Source of the DNA: Pseudoxanthomonas sp. PXM02
GTDB taxonomy: Bacteria; Pseudomonadota; Gammaproteobacteria; Xanthomonadales; Xanthomonadaceae
Direction: 5' to 3'
Assembly: GCF_014851805.1 (NCBI RefSeq)
Contig: NZ_JACVAK010000004.1
Coordinates: 186,001-250,000, forward strand
Length of the DNA: 64,000 nt
Of this stretch, positions 23,938-33,500 are shown piece after piece. The notes beneath the pieces were generated by a model. That model saw only the letters and a program-made list of their open reading frames with translations. It did no database searches and was not told the DNA's origin. The translations under genes were made by a program, and so were the position numbers. Every line of letters starts with the position of its first letter. Within the stretch, counting starts at the first letter, position 1.

Positions 23938-24390
23938 ATGTCGGGCTATTCGGAACTGAGAAAAGGCCGCTCCTCCCAGGCCGGTCAGGTCTACATGGTG
24001 ACCTTCACGACCGCGAATCGCCGTCCGCTCTTCCTTCAGCCGGAACGCGCCATGGATGCCTGCCGCGCGATGACCTCATCACGGTTGTGGTATCGCTCCA
24101 GGCTGCTGTGCTGGGTGCTGATGCCGGACCACTGGCATGGCGTGATCGAGCTCGGTTCGCTGGATAGCTTGTCGACAACGGTGCAGCGATTGAAATCCAA
24201 CAGCGGCCGATTCATTCGCCTGAATCACCCCGAATCCGGCATCGTGTGGGAGAAGGGATTCCACGATCATGCATTGCGCAGCGGGCCGTCGATTGTCGCG
24301 GCGGGACGCTACATCGTGGCCAATCCCTTGCGCGCCGGATTGGCGCGAAGCGTGGCGGAGTATGCGTGGTGGGATGCGGTCTGGCTCTGA
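23938..24390 (+). CDS. REP-associated tyrosine transposase (RAYT, Y1 HUH family)
   Basis: A 150-residue single-strand nuclease of the IS200/IS605-like Y1 group. The HUH metal motif is present in MPDHWHGVIEL. The conserved N terminus has GQVYMVTFTTANRRPLF. The C-terminal Tyr lies in AAGRYIVANPLRAGL, the signature of RAYTs. A strong AGGAGG site precedes the ATG. The gene stands between two exact inverted REP copies. RAYTs are usually single-copy domesticated genes that mobilise or maintain REPs rather than autonomous transposons. Confidence 0.93.
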   Translation: MSGYSELRKGRSSQAGQVYMVTFTTANRRPLFLQPERAMDACRAMTSSRLWYRSRLLCWVLMPDHWHGVIELGSLDSLSTTVQRLKSNSGRFIRLNHPESGIVWEKGFHDHALRSGPSIVAAGRYIVANPLRAGLARSVAEYAWWDAVWL

Positions 24391-24422
24391 TCGCCACTAT
24401 GCGTTTTGGCGAAGGAAAAGCA

Positions 24423-24444
24423 TCGCGACTTACGTCGCTCCCAC
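24423..24444 (-). repeat. REP element downstream of the RAYT gene
   Basis: The reverse complement is identical over 22 bases to 23819-23840. It lies 33 bases after the RAYT stop. The rest of the gap to the DUF1415 gene (to 24512) shows no gene. Confidence 0.85.
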
Positions 24445-24512
24445 ACCCGACACCGCTGCACCGAACATTTCCGCACCCAACATCCCCGCGCCCCATATCA
24501 CGAGCGATCCCG

Positions 24513-25085
24513 TTACTCCGCAAACAGCTTCTGCCACCCCGCATGCCCCAGCGCATCCAGCGTCTTCACGTTGCGCTCGACGATCACGTCGGGATCAGGG
24601 AAGGCTTCCACCGCGCGGTCAATGCTGGCTTCGCGCAGCAGGTGCAGGGTGGGGTAGGGCGAGCGGTTGGTGTAGTTGCTGATGTCGTCCGGCATGGTGC
24701 CGGCGAACTGGTAGTCCGGGTGGAAGCTGGCCACCTGGATCTCGCCCTGCAGGTCCAGCGCCTCGACCGCAGCGTCCGCGTTTTCGAGGAAGTCGTTGTA
24801 GTCCAGGAAGTCCGTCAACACATCCGGGTGCACGATCAGCGTGGTGTCGACCTGATCGGGATCGGTGTCGCGCAACAGCACCAGTTCTTCGGCCAGCTCC
24901 TCCAGCAGCGCTTCGGGCGTGCTGGCATCACTCAGTACGAAGCGGACCTGCTGCTTCACGTACACCGCCTTGGCGAACGGGCACAGGTTGAGCCCGATCA
25001 CGGCGCGCTCCACCCAGCGGCGGGTCGCGTCGATCGGGTCGCTGCCCTCGACGGTGTCGGGCGTATCAGTCACGGAAGTTGTCAA
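24513..25085 (-). CDS. DUF1415 family protein
   Basis: A 190-residue soluble protein with the DUF1415 hallmark near its start, IGLNLCPFAKAV, including the conserved Cys-Pro. Later come LIVHPDVLTDFLDYNDFL and ASFHPDYQFAG, and SPYPTLHLLREASID follows. No biochemical function is established for the family. It is likely co-transcribed with yajQ, whose 3' end it overlaps by 20 bases if the first ATG is used. Confidence 0.87.
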   Translation of the reverse strand: MTTSVTDTPDTVEGSDPIDATRRWVERAVIGLNLCPFAKAVYVKQQVRFVLSDASTPEALLEELAEELVLLRDTDPDQVDTTLIVHPDVLTDFLDYNDFLENADAAVEALDLQGEIQVASFHPDYQFAGTMPDDISNYTNRSPYPTLHLLREASIDRAVEAFPDPDVIVERNVKTLDALGHAGWQKLFAE

Positions 25086-25548
25086 ACTGCAGCGGCAGCT
25101 CGAATTCGGTCTTCTTCAGCAGCGCAATGACGTCCTGCAGGTCGTCACGCTTCTTGCCGGTGACACGCAGCTTGTCGCCGTTGATCTGCGCTTCGACCTT
25201 CAGCTTGGCGTCCTTGATGGTCGAGACGATCTTCTTGGCCAGCTTCTGCTCGATGCCCTGCTGGACGGTGATCTTCTGGCGTGCACCGGCCAGGTTGGTT
25301 TCCACGTCGCCGAACTCCAGGCAGCGCGCATCGATCTGGCGCGCGATCAGGCGCGCACGCAGGATGTCGGTCATCTGCTTGAGCTGGAAGTCGCTGGGCG
25401 CGGACTGGGTGATCAGCTTCTCTTCCAGCACGAACTTGGCGTCCACGCCCTTGAAGTCGAATCGGGTGGACAGTTCGCGGTTGGCCTGGTCCACGGCATT
25501 GGTCAGCTCGTGGACGTTGACTTCGGAGACGACGTCGAAAGAGGGCAT
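25066..25548 (-). CDS. yajQ: YajQ-family cyclic-di-GMP-binding protein
   Basis: A 160-residue protein matching the YajQ family in full. The N terminus is MPSFDVVSEVNVHELTNAVD, then STRFDFKG, KQMTDILRARLIARQID and a C-terminal KRDDLQDVIALLKK. A Xanthomonas member of this family binds cyclic di-GMP and modulates a LysR-type virulence regulator; older work describes nucleotide or phage-RNA binding. A TAGAAT -10-like box on the minus strand (25576-25581) overlaps the stop codon of the upstream gene and may drive yajQ. Confidence 0.93.
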   Translation of the reverse strand: MPSFDVVSEVNVHELTNAVDQANRELSTRFDFKGVDAKFVLEEKLITQSAPSDFQLKQMTDILRARLIARQIDARCLEFGDVETNLAGARQKITVQQGIEQKLAKKIVSTIKDAKLKVEAQINGDKLRVTGKKRDDLQDVIALLKKTEFELPLQFDNFRD

Positions 25549-25578
25549 GGGGGAAATCCTGTAGCGGGGCGCGGAATT

Positions 25579-26277
25579 CTACCGTGTGTCGGCAAGCGCG
25601 GCCCCGTCCGTGGACGGTGGCCGGGACAGGGAGCGCGCCATGCCTGCCACGCGACGGACGGTCTCGCAGGCGAGCAGGGGGACGATCCAGCTGCACCACA
25701 GCAGCGTGGCGATCAGCGTGGGGGAAGGCGCCAATCCGCTGGCGATCGCGACCGGCAACGAGAGGCGGAAGATGATCGGGGCCAGCGTCACCGCGTAGTT
25801 GCGCGTCATCCAGCGCCGGTGCCTGTCCACGTCGCGCCGGCGGATCGCGATCAGTCCTGTCAAGGCGGTGGTGAGCCAGGCCAGAGCCGTTGCAGCGAAT
25901 GCCAGGCGGATGGCGAACGGCGCCGGTGAGGTGGCGATCAGTCCAGTGGCGCCGATGGCCGCCACCAGCAGGCCGACCAGATAGACGCGGCCCGCCAGAC
26001 GATGCAGTCGTGGACTGCGCAGGCGCAACTGCGTCAGGAACTGCACCGGCCCGAGCAGCACGGTGGTGAGGCCGCCGGCGAGATGCAGCCACAGCCAGCT
26101 GCGTCGCGTCATGAACATGCCGTAGGCAGCCGAATCGAGGTGCCGGTACTTGCCGTAGGCGGCGAGCAGGAACTCGAGGCTGACGAACCCGAGCAGCAAC
26201 CACAGGGCGGCCCAGGTCAGGCGCAACGGCAGGCGCGAACGCGGGGATCGACGGGTGCGTGCGGCGTTCCCTGTCAT
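25579..26277 (-). CDS. DUF2306-type integral membrane protein
   Basis: A 232-residue protein with about six hydrophobic segments from residue 17 onward. Conserved polar spots are LHLAGGLTTVLLGPVQFL, LHRLAGRVYLVGLL and RRWMTRNYAVTLAPIIFRL, matching the DUF2306 pattern of membrane histidines and arginines. Some relatives resemble cytochrome b561-type or ferric-reductase-like folds; the function here is unknown. The start at 26277 follows AAAGGCAGG; the frame extends upstream without support. Confidence 0.75.
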   Translation of the reverse strand: MTGNAARTRRSPRSRLPLRLTWAALWLLLGFVSLEFLLAAYGKYRHLDSAAYGMFMTRRSWLWLHLAGGLTTVLLGPVQFLTQLRLRSPRLHRLAGRVYLVGLLVAAIGATGLIATSPAPFAIRLAFAATALAWLTTALTGLIAIRRRDVDRHRRWMTRNYAVTLAPIIFRLSLPVAIASGLAPSPTLIATLLWCSWIVPLLACETVRRVAGMARSLSRPPSTDGAALADTR

Positions 26278-26347
26278 CGGCCTGCCTTTCGGGTGGGTGG
26301 GCGCAGGGTAGCGCACGCGCGTCGACGCGGCGAGGCGATAATGCCGC

Positions 26348-27232
26348 ATGACTCCGCCCCGTCCTTCGCTGGCTTCCGCCGTCCTGCTGATGCTGGCGGC
26401 CGTCCTGATGTTCGCCCTGATGGACGCGGGCCTGAAGCTGCTTTCCTCGCACTACCCGCCGCTGCAGGTCGCCGCGCTGCGTGGCCTTTCATCGCTCCCG
26501 CTCGTCGCGCTGTGGGTGCTGGCCACGGTACCGGTGCGTTCGCTGCTGCACGTGTACTGGCCACTGCATCTGCTGCGTGGCGCGCTGGGCGTGGCGATGA
26601 TGGCGGGGTTCGTCTATGGCCTGCGCACCATGCCGTTGTCCACGGCGTATGCGATCACCTTCGTCGCACCGCTGCTGGTCACCGCGATGGCCGGGCCGCT
26701 GCTGAAGGAAAAGGTGGGTACGGCACGATGGATTGCGATCGGCATCGGTCTGGTCGGCGTGCTGGTGATCCTGCGGCCGACCGGCGAAGGCATGCTGACC
26801 GGTGGCGGGCTGGCGATCCTCATCGCGGCCATCTGCTACGCCATGGGTGCGGTCACCGTGCGCATGCTGGCGCAGCGCGACAGTACGCAGGCGATGGTGT
26901 TCTGGTTCGTCGTGATGCTCTCGCTGGGCGCCTTGCTGCTGGCCTTGCCGGCGTGGAAGCCGTTGCAGCCGGCGCATGGCTGGATCATCGCGGGCGTCGG
27001 CGTCTCCGGATCGCTGGCACAGGTGGCGCTGACCGAAGCCTTCCGCCGCGGCGAGGCGTCGCTGATCGCACCGCTGGAGTACACCGCGTTGCTGTGGGGC
27101 GTGCTGCTGGACGTGGCGCTGTGGTCGGTGCTGCCGGACGGCGTCACCTGGATCGGTGCCGGCATCATCGTCGCCAGCGGCCTGTACCTGCTGCGGCGGG
27201 AAAAGGTGCACGTGGAAGCGGAGCATCCCTGA
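26348..27232 (+). CDS. DMT-superfamily (EamA) transporter
   Basis: A 294-residue inner-membrane protein with ten predicted helices in two EamA repeats. The first contains LRGLSSLPLVALW and TAYAITFVAPLLVTA. The second contains AEAFRR-like TEAFRRGEASLIAPLEYTALLW. EamA carriers export or import small metabolites, and the substrate cannot be inferred. The gene is transcribed divergently from the DUF2306 gene with about 70 bases between starts. Confidence 0.9.
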   Translation: MTPPRPSLASAVLLMLAAVLMFALMDAGLKLLSSHYPPLQVAALRGLSSLPLVALWVLATVPVRSLLHVYWPLHLLRGALGVAMMAGFVYGLRTMPLSTAYAITFVAPLLVTAMAGPLLKEKVGTARWIAIGIGLVGVLVILRPTGEGMLTGGGLAILIAAICYAMGAVTVRMLAQRDSTQAMVFWFVVMLSLGALLLALPAWKPLQPAHGWIIAGVGVSGSLAQVALTEAFRRGEASLIAPLEYTALLWGVLLDVALWSVLPDGVTWIGAGIIVASGLYLLRREKVHVEAEHP

Positions 27233-27262
27233 CGATCCGTTGTTTTGCGGCATGATGCGGCC

Positions 27263-27820
27263 ATGCCTATCGTCCTCGTCCTGGTGTTCGTGTTCCTGCT
27301 GCTCGCGCTGTGGGTGGTGCTGTTGCCGCTCTCGTTGTGGCAGCGCTACCGCTACGGTCGCGCACGCCGCATGGCGCGTGGCTGGCTGCTGACGCTCAAT
27401 GCCTGGAGCCTGCTGGTGTCGGTGGCGATCTTCGTCGCGGTCAGCGCGTTCGGCCTGTTCTGGTGGCCTGACAGCCTGGTCGGCGCAGGTATGGGGCTGG
27501 CCGCAGGTGGCGTCCTCGGCCTGATCGGCGTATGGCTGACGCGCTGGGACGTGGCGCCGCAAGGCGTGTACTACCAGCCCAATGCCTGGCTGGCGCTGCT
27601 GCTGGTCGCCATCGTGGCGGGCCGCATCGTGTGGGGCACGGTGCAGATGGTGCAGTACTGGCGTTCGGACAGTGTGCCGGCCACGCATGCGCTGCTGAGC
27701 GGGCACGGCAGCCTGCTGGCGGTGGGCGGCCTGCTGCTGGGCTATTACCTGGTCTACGCCTGGTGCGTGAAGTGGCGCGTCGCCCGGCTGGAGCGGTTGC
27801 GCGGCTACGGCGCGCGCTGA
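27263..27820 (+). CDS. Uncharacterised integral membrane protein (185 aa)
   Basis: The sequence has about five or six hydrophobic helices: MPIVLVLVFVFLLLALWVVL at the start, then segments around residues 40-65, 70-90, 110-130 and 145-170. A basic loop RYRYGRARRMARGW follows the first helix and places it inside. The last 15 residues are basic. I do not assign a family with confidence, though the layout is reminiscent of CcdC-like/DUF1453 proteins. It starts 30 bases after the EamA gene, so it is probably co-transcribed. Confidence 0.65.
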   Translation: MPIVLVLVFVFLLLALWVVLLPLSLWQRYRYGRARRMARGWLLTLNAWSLLVSVAIFVAVSAFGLFWWPDSLVGAGMGLAAGGVLGLIGVWLTRWDVAPQGVYYQPNAWLALLLVAIVAGRIVWGTVQMVQYWRSDSVPATHALLSGHGSLLAVGGLLLGYYLVYAWCVKWRVARLERLRGYGAR

Positions 27821-27852
27821 CGGGTTCGGCGACAGGGCACGTTCCGCACCAC

Positions 27853-27887
27853 ACAAAAAGAAGCGGCGGACCCGGAAGCCCGCCGCT
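27853..27887 (-). terminator. Intrinsic terminator of ompW
   Basis: AGCGGCGG (27862-27869) pairs with CCGCCGCT (27880-27887). On the minus strand the stem is followed by TCTTTTTGTG. It is 24 bases downstream of the ompW stop and may also serve the convergent membrane-protein gene. Confidence 0.8.
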
Positions 27888-27911
27888 GTACCGACGCGTT
27901 GGAGCGATGGA

Positions 27912-28544
27912 TCAGAAGCGCGCGCCGATACCCACCCCCACGACCCACGGGTCGATGGTCAGTTCTTCGCCGGTGCCCTGGCCGGCGACGCGCACACCGG
28001 CGTCGCCCTTCATGTAGCGCGCATCAGTGCGCGCGAACCAGGTTTCGTTGATGTTGAAGTCGATGCCGGCCGTGGCGATCGCGCCCTTGGCGGTCTCGAG
28101 GCCCACATGGGCGCCGTCACCACCGATCGTCTCGTTGCTGAAGTTGGACTCGTAATAGCCCAGACCCACGAACGGGCGCATCACCTTGTCGGGCGTGCCG
28201 AAGTGGTACTGGCCGCTCAACGCGATCGGCTGCTGGTCGACAGTGCCGATCTTGCCGGCGCCATCGGCCTTCACGCGATGGTTGAACTTGTCGGCCGCAC
28301 CCCACAGTTCCACCGCGATGTTGTCGGTGGCATACCAACTGGCGCTGATCACGGGCGCGACATCGCCATCGATCTTCAGGCCGGGCGCGGGATCGCGGTC
28401 GGGCTTGAGGATGGCGGCGCCACCCACCACGGCAAAACGCTTGCTGGACGTGGAAGCGCCGGTATCTGTCGTTGCGTCCTGCGCAAAGGCCGGAACGGCG
28501 ATGAGGGAAGCCAGGGCAATCGTGAGGGTTCGAATGGACGTCAT
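27912..28544 (-). CDS. ompW: OmpW-family outer-membrane protein
   Basis: A 210-residue protein with a signal peptide (residues 1-22, ending PAFA). It forms an eight-stranded barrel of the OmpW type: alternating hydrophobic strands such as ISASWYATDNIAVELWG and MRPFVGLGYYESNF, a DARYMKGD segment, and a terminal aromatic IGARF as outer-membrane insertion signal. OmpW proteins form narrow hydrophobic channels and often respond to stress. It is a single-gene unit with its own terminator. Confidence 0.9.
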   Translation of the reverse strand: MTSIRTLTIALASLIAVPAFAQDATTDTGASTSSKRFAVVGGAAILKPDRDPAPGLKIDGDVAPVISASWYATDNIAVELWGAADKFNHRVKADGAGKIGTVDQQPIALSGQYHFGTPDKVMRPFVGLGYYESNFSNETIGGDGAHVGLETAKGAIATAGIDFNINETWFARTDARYMKGDAGVRVAGQGTGEELTIDPWVVGVGIGARF

Positions 28545-28843
28545 GCAGGAATCTCCTGTTCTGTTTTCTTATGTCCCTTCCGTGCAATGCGTGATGCGTC
28601 ATTGCCGTCAGGGCGAGCGCACCGTAACCAGCCACGCATGAATGCCCCCTACCCCGCGACGTGAATCGATCGACAACGCAATGGATATGTCGCGGTTTAC
28701 GGCAGGTATTTCACGGTGTCTGCATGTGGCTGAGCCGGAACGCCGCATTTGTTCATTCGTCGGGGCGATGGCGGGCGTTTGGCCGAACGGCATGACGCGG
28801 CCACGCCGCTGCGCTACTGTTCGCGCAACACGGGGTGTCCACC
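28545..28843. other. 299-base divergent intergenic region
   Basis: No gene is seen. It must hold the promoters of ompW (minus) and of the DUF1801 gene (plus). The sequence just upstream of ompW is AT-richer (TTCTGTTTTCTTATG region). On the plus strand a weak -10-like TACTGT lies about 30 bases before the DUF1801 start. No operator symmetry was recognised. Confidence 0.5.
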
Positions 28844-29293
28844 ATGGCGAGCAGCAAGGCGAAGACGGTCGAGGACTATCTGGCGGAACTGCCGGAGGAG
28901 CGGCGGATCGTGGTGTCGGCGGTACGCGACCTGGTCAACCGGTATGTGCCCGAGGGTTATGTCGAGACGATGAGCTGGGGCATGGTCTGCTGGGAGATAC
29001 CGCTGTCGCGCTACCCGACCACCTACAACAAGCAGCCGCTGTCGTACGTCGCGCTGGCGGCGCAGAAGCAGTACTACGCGCTGTACCTGACGACGTGCTA
29101 CGCGAACTCCGCCCAGGACGTCGTACTTCGCAATGCCTATGCGGATGCCGGCAAGCGGCTGGACATGGGCAAGAGCTGCCTGCGCTTCAAGGCGCTGGAT
29201 GACCTGCTGCCCGACGTGATCGGAGCGGTGATCGCGTCGACGCCAGTGGACGCGCATATTGCACAATACGAAGCCAGCCGCGCACGGAAGTGA
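28844..29293 (+). CDS. DUF1801-domain protein (YdhG-like)
   Basis: A 149-residue soluble protein. It follows the family plan: TVEDYLAELPEERRIVVSAVRDLV, then PEGYVETMSWGMVCWEIPLS, a central YVALAAQKQYYALYL and a C-terminal FKALDDLLPDVIGAVI. DUF1801 proteins have a compact alpha/beta fold related to iron-chaperone frataxin-like folds in annotation, without a proven role. The ATG at 28844 is preferred to GTG at 28835. The LacI-type gene follows after five bases, but the two need not share function. Confidence 0.85.
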   Translation: MASSKAKTVEDYLAELPEERRIVVSAVRDLVNRYVPEGYVETMSWGMVCWEIPLSRYPTTYNKQPLSYVALAAQKQYYALYLTTCYANSAQDVVLRNAYADAGKRLDMGKSCLRFKALDDLLPDVIGAVIASTPVDAHIAQYEASRARK

Positions 29294-29298
29294 CCCGC

Positions 29299-30333
29299 AT
29301 GCCCCCTGCCAAACGCAAGCCGCGCACCGGACGCGCCCGGACGGAGATGCCGTCGCCCGGCGATCACCTGACGATGGCGGATCTGGCGAAAGTGGCCGGT
29401 GTATCGGCGATCACGGTATCGCGCGCCCTGCGCGACAGCCCGCTGGTCAACGCGGAAACGCGGGCGCGGGTGCGCGAGGTGGCGCAGCAGTACGGCTACG
29501 CGTTCAACGTGAGCGCGCGCAATCTCAAGCTCCGCCGCAGTATGACGGTGGCGGTGGTGGTGGAAATGAAACCCACCGTCGAACGGCAGATGTCGGGGCC
29601 GTATCCGCTCGATCTGCTGGGCGGCATCACCCAGGAGCTAACCTCCACCGGTTACAGCGTGCTGCTGACGTCACTGCAGGGTGGTTCGCTGCCGAACGTG
29701 CAGGCCGCCGACGGCGTGATCCTGCTCGGCCAGGGCGCGCACGAAGATGCCATGCATGCCGTGCAGCGCTGGGGGCGGCCGATGGTCGTCTGGGGCGCGG
29801 TCAGCCGGCACGAGTCGCAGGTGGTGGTCGGCAGCGACAACCATCGCGGCGGCACGCTGGCGGCGGAACGTTTCATCGCGCTGGGGCGTCGTCGGCCGGC
29901 GTTCCTTGGCGATCCGGCCCATGGCGAGTTCGCCGAACGCCTGGACGGTTTCGCCGCGACGCTGGCCCGGCACGGGATCACCCCGCTGACGCCCAGCGTC
30001 GCCAGCTTCACCGTCGGTGCGGGCGCCGATGCCGTCCACGCGTTGCTGCAGGCGCATCCGCAGGTCGACGCCCTGTTTGCCGCCAGCGACCTGCTGGCCA
30101 TCGGTGCGATCCGGGCGCTGATCGAGCGTGGCCGCCGCGTGCCGGAGGACGTCTCCGTGATCGGCTACGACGACACGCCGCTGGGCGCGACCTACGTGCC
30201 GCCGCTGACCTCGGTGCACCAGAACTTCATCGACGCCGGCGTGCTGCTGGCGCGCAAGGTCCGCGCCCTGATCGAGGGGGAAGCGGCCGTCTCCGAGACG
30301 CTGCCCACGCATCTGGTGGTCCGCGCGACCTGA
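29299..30333 (+). CDS. LacI/GalR-family transcriptional regulator
   Basis: A 344-residue repressor. The N-terminal helix-turn-helix (about residues 25-75) reads LTMADLAKVAGVSAITVSRAL, followed by the hinge VSARNLKLRRS. The periplasmic-binding-protein-like sensor domain has the family motifs ADGVILLG, FAASDLLAIGAIRAL and DVSVIGYDDTPLG. The adjacent glycoside phosphorylase, TonB receptor and MFS genes mark it as regulator of an alpha-glucoside uptake locus. Two operator-like sites at 30485-30512 cover the promoter of that locus. Confidence 0.92.
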   Translation: MPPAKRKPRTGRARTEMPSPGDHLTMADLAKVAGVSAITVSRALRDSPLVNAETRARVREVAQQYGYAFNVSARNLKLRRSMTVAVVVEMKPTVERQMSGPYPLDLLGGITQELTSTGYSVLLTSLQGGSLPNVQAADGVILLGQGAHEDAMHAVQRWGRPMVVWGAVSRHESQVVVGSDNHRGGTLAAERFIALGRRRPAFLGDPAHGEFAERLDGFAATLARHGITPLTPSVASFTVGAGADAVHALLQAHPQVDALFAASDLLAIGAIRALIERGRRVPEDVSVIGYDDTPLGATYVPPLTSVHQNFIDAGVLLARKVRALIEGEAAVSETLPTHLVVRAT

Positions 30334-30484
30334 GCGCAGGAAACTGCTGCATCGCAGCGTCCACCCGGTGGACAGTCCGGCCGGGTGCGGGACCGGAAAA
30401 GAGCTGTAGTCCGTTGAATCTCAATGTTTTTCCTTGCCCTGGCCCCCATGTTGGCGGAACCGGCTTACCCGCTGTGTCGTGATC

Positions 30485-30526
30485 TGACATCGATAACTTG
30501 ACATCGATAACAACGGCTCCTAGCTT
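30485..30526 (+). promoter_or_regulatory. Tandem LacI-type operators on a near-consensus promoter
   Basis: TGACATCGATAAC occurs twice in tandem (30485-30497 and 30499-30511), 14 bases apart. Both copies fit the LacI-family half-palindrome TGNNANCGNTNNCA around the central CG. The second copy overlaps a perfect -35 TTGACA (30498-30503), followed after 17 bases by TAGCTT (30521-30526). The rest of the 30334-30573 gap shows no gene. Repression by the upstream LacI-type protein is the natural reading. Confidence 0.78.
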
Positions 30527-30573
30527 GCCTCCGCCCCGGGCTGTCGGCCCGGAATGATCAGGTCAGCGTGGGG

Positions 30574-33500
30574 ATGTCGGTGGAAGAGCGTCGGGAACAG
30601 ACAGCAGGGGTGGCAACGCAGGAGCGCCAGGGTCCGACCGACCCGTGGCGGCTCACGCAGCGGGGTTTCGACGCCGCGCGGGCTGCGCGTGACGAAACCC
30701 TGTTCGCCCTGGCAAACGGCACGCTGGGCGTGCGCGGCGCGCTGGAAGAGGGTGACAGCGCCAGCGACGGGACCTTCCTGTCCAGCGTGTACGAACAGAA
30801 CCCTATCCACTACCACGAGCGTTTCCCCGGCTTCACCCGCAGTACCGACACGCGCGTGCCGGTGGCCGAAGGCAAACACATCCGGCTGCAGTTCGGCGAC
30901 CAGCCGCTGCGCCTGTCCGAAACCGAGTGGCTCGAGTTCGAGCGCACGTTGGATCTGGAGGCCGGTGCATTGCATCGCCGCCTGCGCCTGAAAACGCCGC
31001 AAGGCCACACACTTGAGATCACCGCACGTCGCGTGGTGCCGCTGGCGGAGCGCGCGCTGCTGGCGATCCGTTTCGAAGTGGCCTCCGTCGACTACACCGG
31101 CCCGCTGGCGCTGTGCTCGTCCATCGAGACGGGCCGCCAGGCGATCGAGCAGGGCGATGATCCGCGCATCGGCGTGCATGGCGGCAAGGACCTGCAGGTT
31201 TCCGACGAACACGCCGATGCCGATGGCGCGCGCCTCGCGCAGCGCACGCACCACAGTGACATGGCGCTGGTCTGCGCACAGCAGCACCGTCTGTCGCCGG
31301 GCCTGATCTTCGAGAGCGCAACGGCCGGGGTGGGGCGCGTCGAGCAGCGTTTCGTCTCCACCCTGACGCCTAGCGCGTCGGTGGTGATCGAGAAGTTCGT
31401 CGTCTACGACGATGGCAACGGCACCGCGGCCGATGGCGTGGATGCGGTCCTAACGCGCGCGCAATCGGCGGGCTTCGAGGCCATCGCCGAGGCGCAGGCC
31501 GAGGCGATGCGCGCGTTCTGGCAGCGTGCCGGATTGTCGGTGGACGGCGATCCCGCGGCGGAACTTGCGCTGCGCTTCAATCTGTTCCACCTGCTGCAGT
31601 CCGCCGGCCGCGACGGCATCACCGGCACCGCCGCCAAGGGCATCACCGGCGAGGGTTACGAAGGCCACTGCTTCTGGGATACCGAGGCCTTCGTGCTGCC
31701 GGTGATGGCGTTCACCGCGCCGGACGTGGCGCGCGCCATGCTGATGTACCGCTACCGCACGCTGGACGGCGCACGCGAGACCGCACGCGCGATGAACCAT
31801 CCGCGCGGCGCGCTCTATCCGTGGCGCACGATCGCCGGCCGCGAATGTTCCGCGCACTATCCCAGCGGCTCGGCGGCGTACCACATCAACGCCGCCATCG
31901 CGTACGGGATCGGGCTTTATCTCGACGCCAGCGATGATCTCGACTTCCTCAGCGAGGCTGGCGCCGAGATTCTTTTCGAGACGGCGCGCATCTGGCCACA
32001 GGCCGGACACTTCAATCCGCGACTCGGTGGTGCGTTCTGCATCCATGAAGTGACCGGTCCGGACGAATACACCACCCTGGTCAACAACAACTGGTACACC
32101 AACCGCATGGCGCAGCGGCACCTTGAGCGCGCTGTGGACGCGTGGTCGCGGCTGTCGGCCGAACGGCCGCAGGCACTCGCCGCGCTGGCATCGCGCATCG
32201 GACTGGATGCCGATGAAGTCGTTCTCTGGCAGCGCGCCGCCGATGCCATGCATCTGCCGGTCGACGAAGCGCTGGGTATCCATCCGCAGGACGACGACTT
32301 CCTCGGCAAGCCGCGCTGGCCGTTCCCGAAGCGCGAAGGACCGCATCGTCCGCTGCTGCTCGATTACCACCCGCTCACGCTATACCGCCACCAGGTCTGC
32401 AAGCAGGCCGACGTGGTGATGGCGCTGGTGCTGGCGGGCGATGGCATCGACGCGGGCAGCAAGCGCCGCGACTTCGACTACTACGAAGCCGTCACCACGC
32501 ACGACTCCACGCTGTCGGCGCCGGTGTTCGGCATCCTCGCCAGTGAAGTGGGGCAGGACGAGAAGGCGTGGCGTTACTTCGATGCAAGCCTGCGCGTGGA
32601 CCTGGACGACCTGCACGGCAACACCGACCACGGCGTGCACATGGCCGCGATGGCGGGCAGCTGGCTGGGCCTGGTGCAGGGCTTCGGCGGCTTGCGTGTG
32701 GCGGACGGACGCCTGGCATTTGCGCCCACGCTGCCGGCGGCATGGACGGGTTATGGCTTCAACCTGCGCTGGCTCGGGTGCGCGCTGCGGGTGGATGTGG
32801 ACGCACGTGGCGTGCGCTACCGGCTGGATGAAGGCGACAGGCTGGCCTTCCGGCACGCCGGTAGTGAAGTGGTGCTCACGCTGGGTCGCGAGGCCGTGCT
32901 GCCGCTGGCCGTGCCGACACCGCCGAAGGCGACCTTTCCGCGCGTCTGCGATGCGCTGGTCTTCGACCTGGATGGCGTGCTGACCGATACCGCACACACG
33001 CATTACCGCGCCTGGAAGCGTCTGGCCGACGAGATCGGCGTGCCCTTCGACCTGCAGGTCAACGAGCGGCTCAAGGGCGTGGACCGGATGGCATCGCTGG
33101 AGATCATCCTGGAGCGTGCGTCGCGTGCTTACACGCCCGACGAGAAGCGCGCGCTGGCCGACACCAAGAATGGCTACTACGTGCAGGAAATCGCCAGCGT
33201 CGGCCCGCAGGATCTGTTCGACGGCGTGCGCGAGGTGCTGGATGCCGCGCGTGCGGCCGGGCTGAAGCTGGGGCTGGCCTCGGCCAGCCGCAATGCGCCG
33301 GCGCTGCTCGACAAGCTGGGTATCGCCGACTGCTTCGACTACATCGCCGATGCCGGTCGCATCGTGCGCGCCAAGCCGGACCCGGCCATCTTCCTGGATG
33401 TCGCCGCCGCACTGGGCGTACCGGCGCACCGCTGCATCGGCGTGGAAGACGCCGCTGCCGGCGTCGAGGCCATCCATGCCGCGGGCATGGCGGCCATCGG

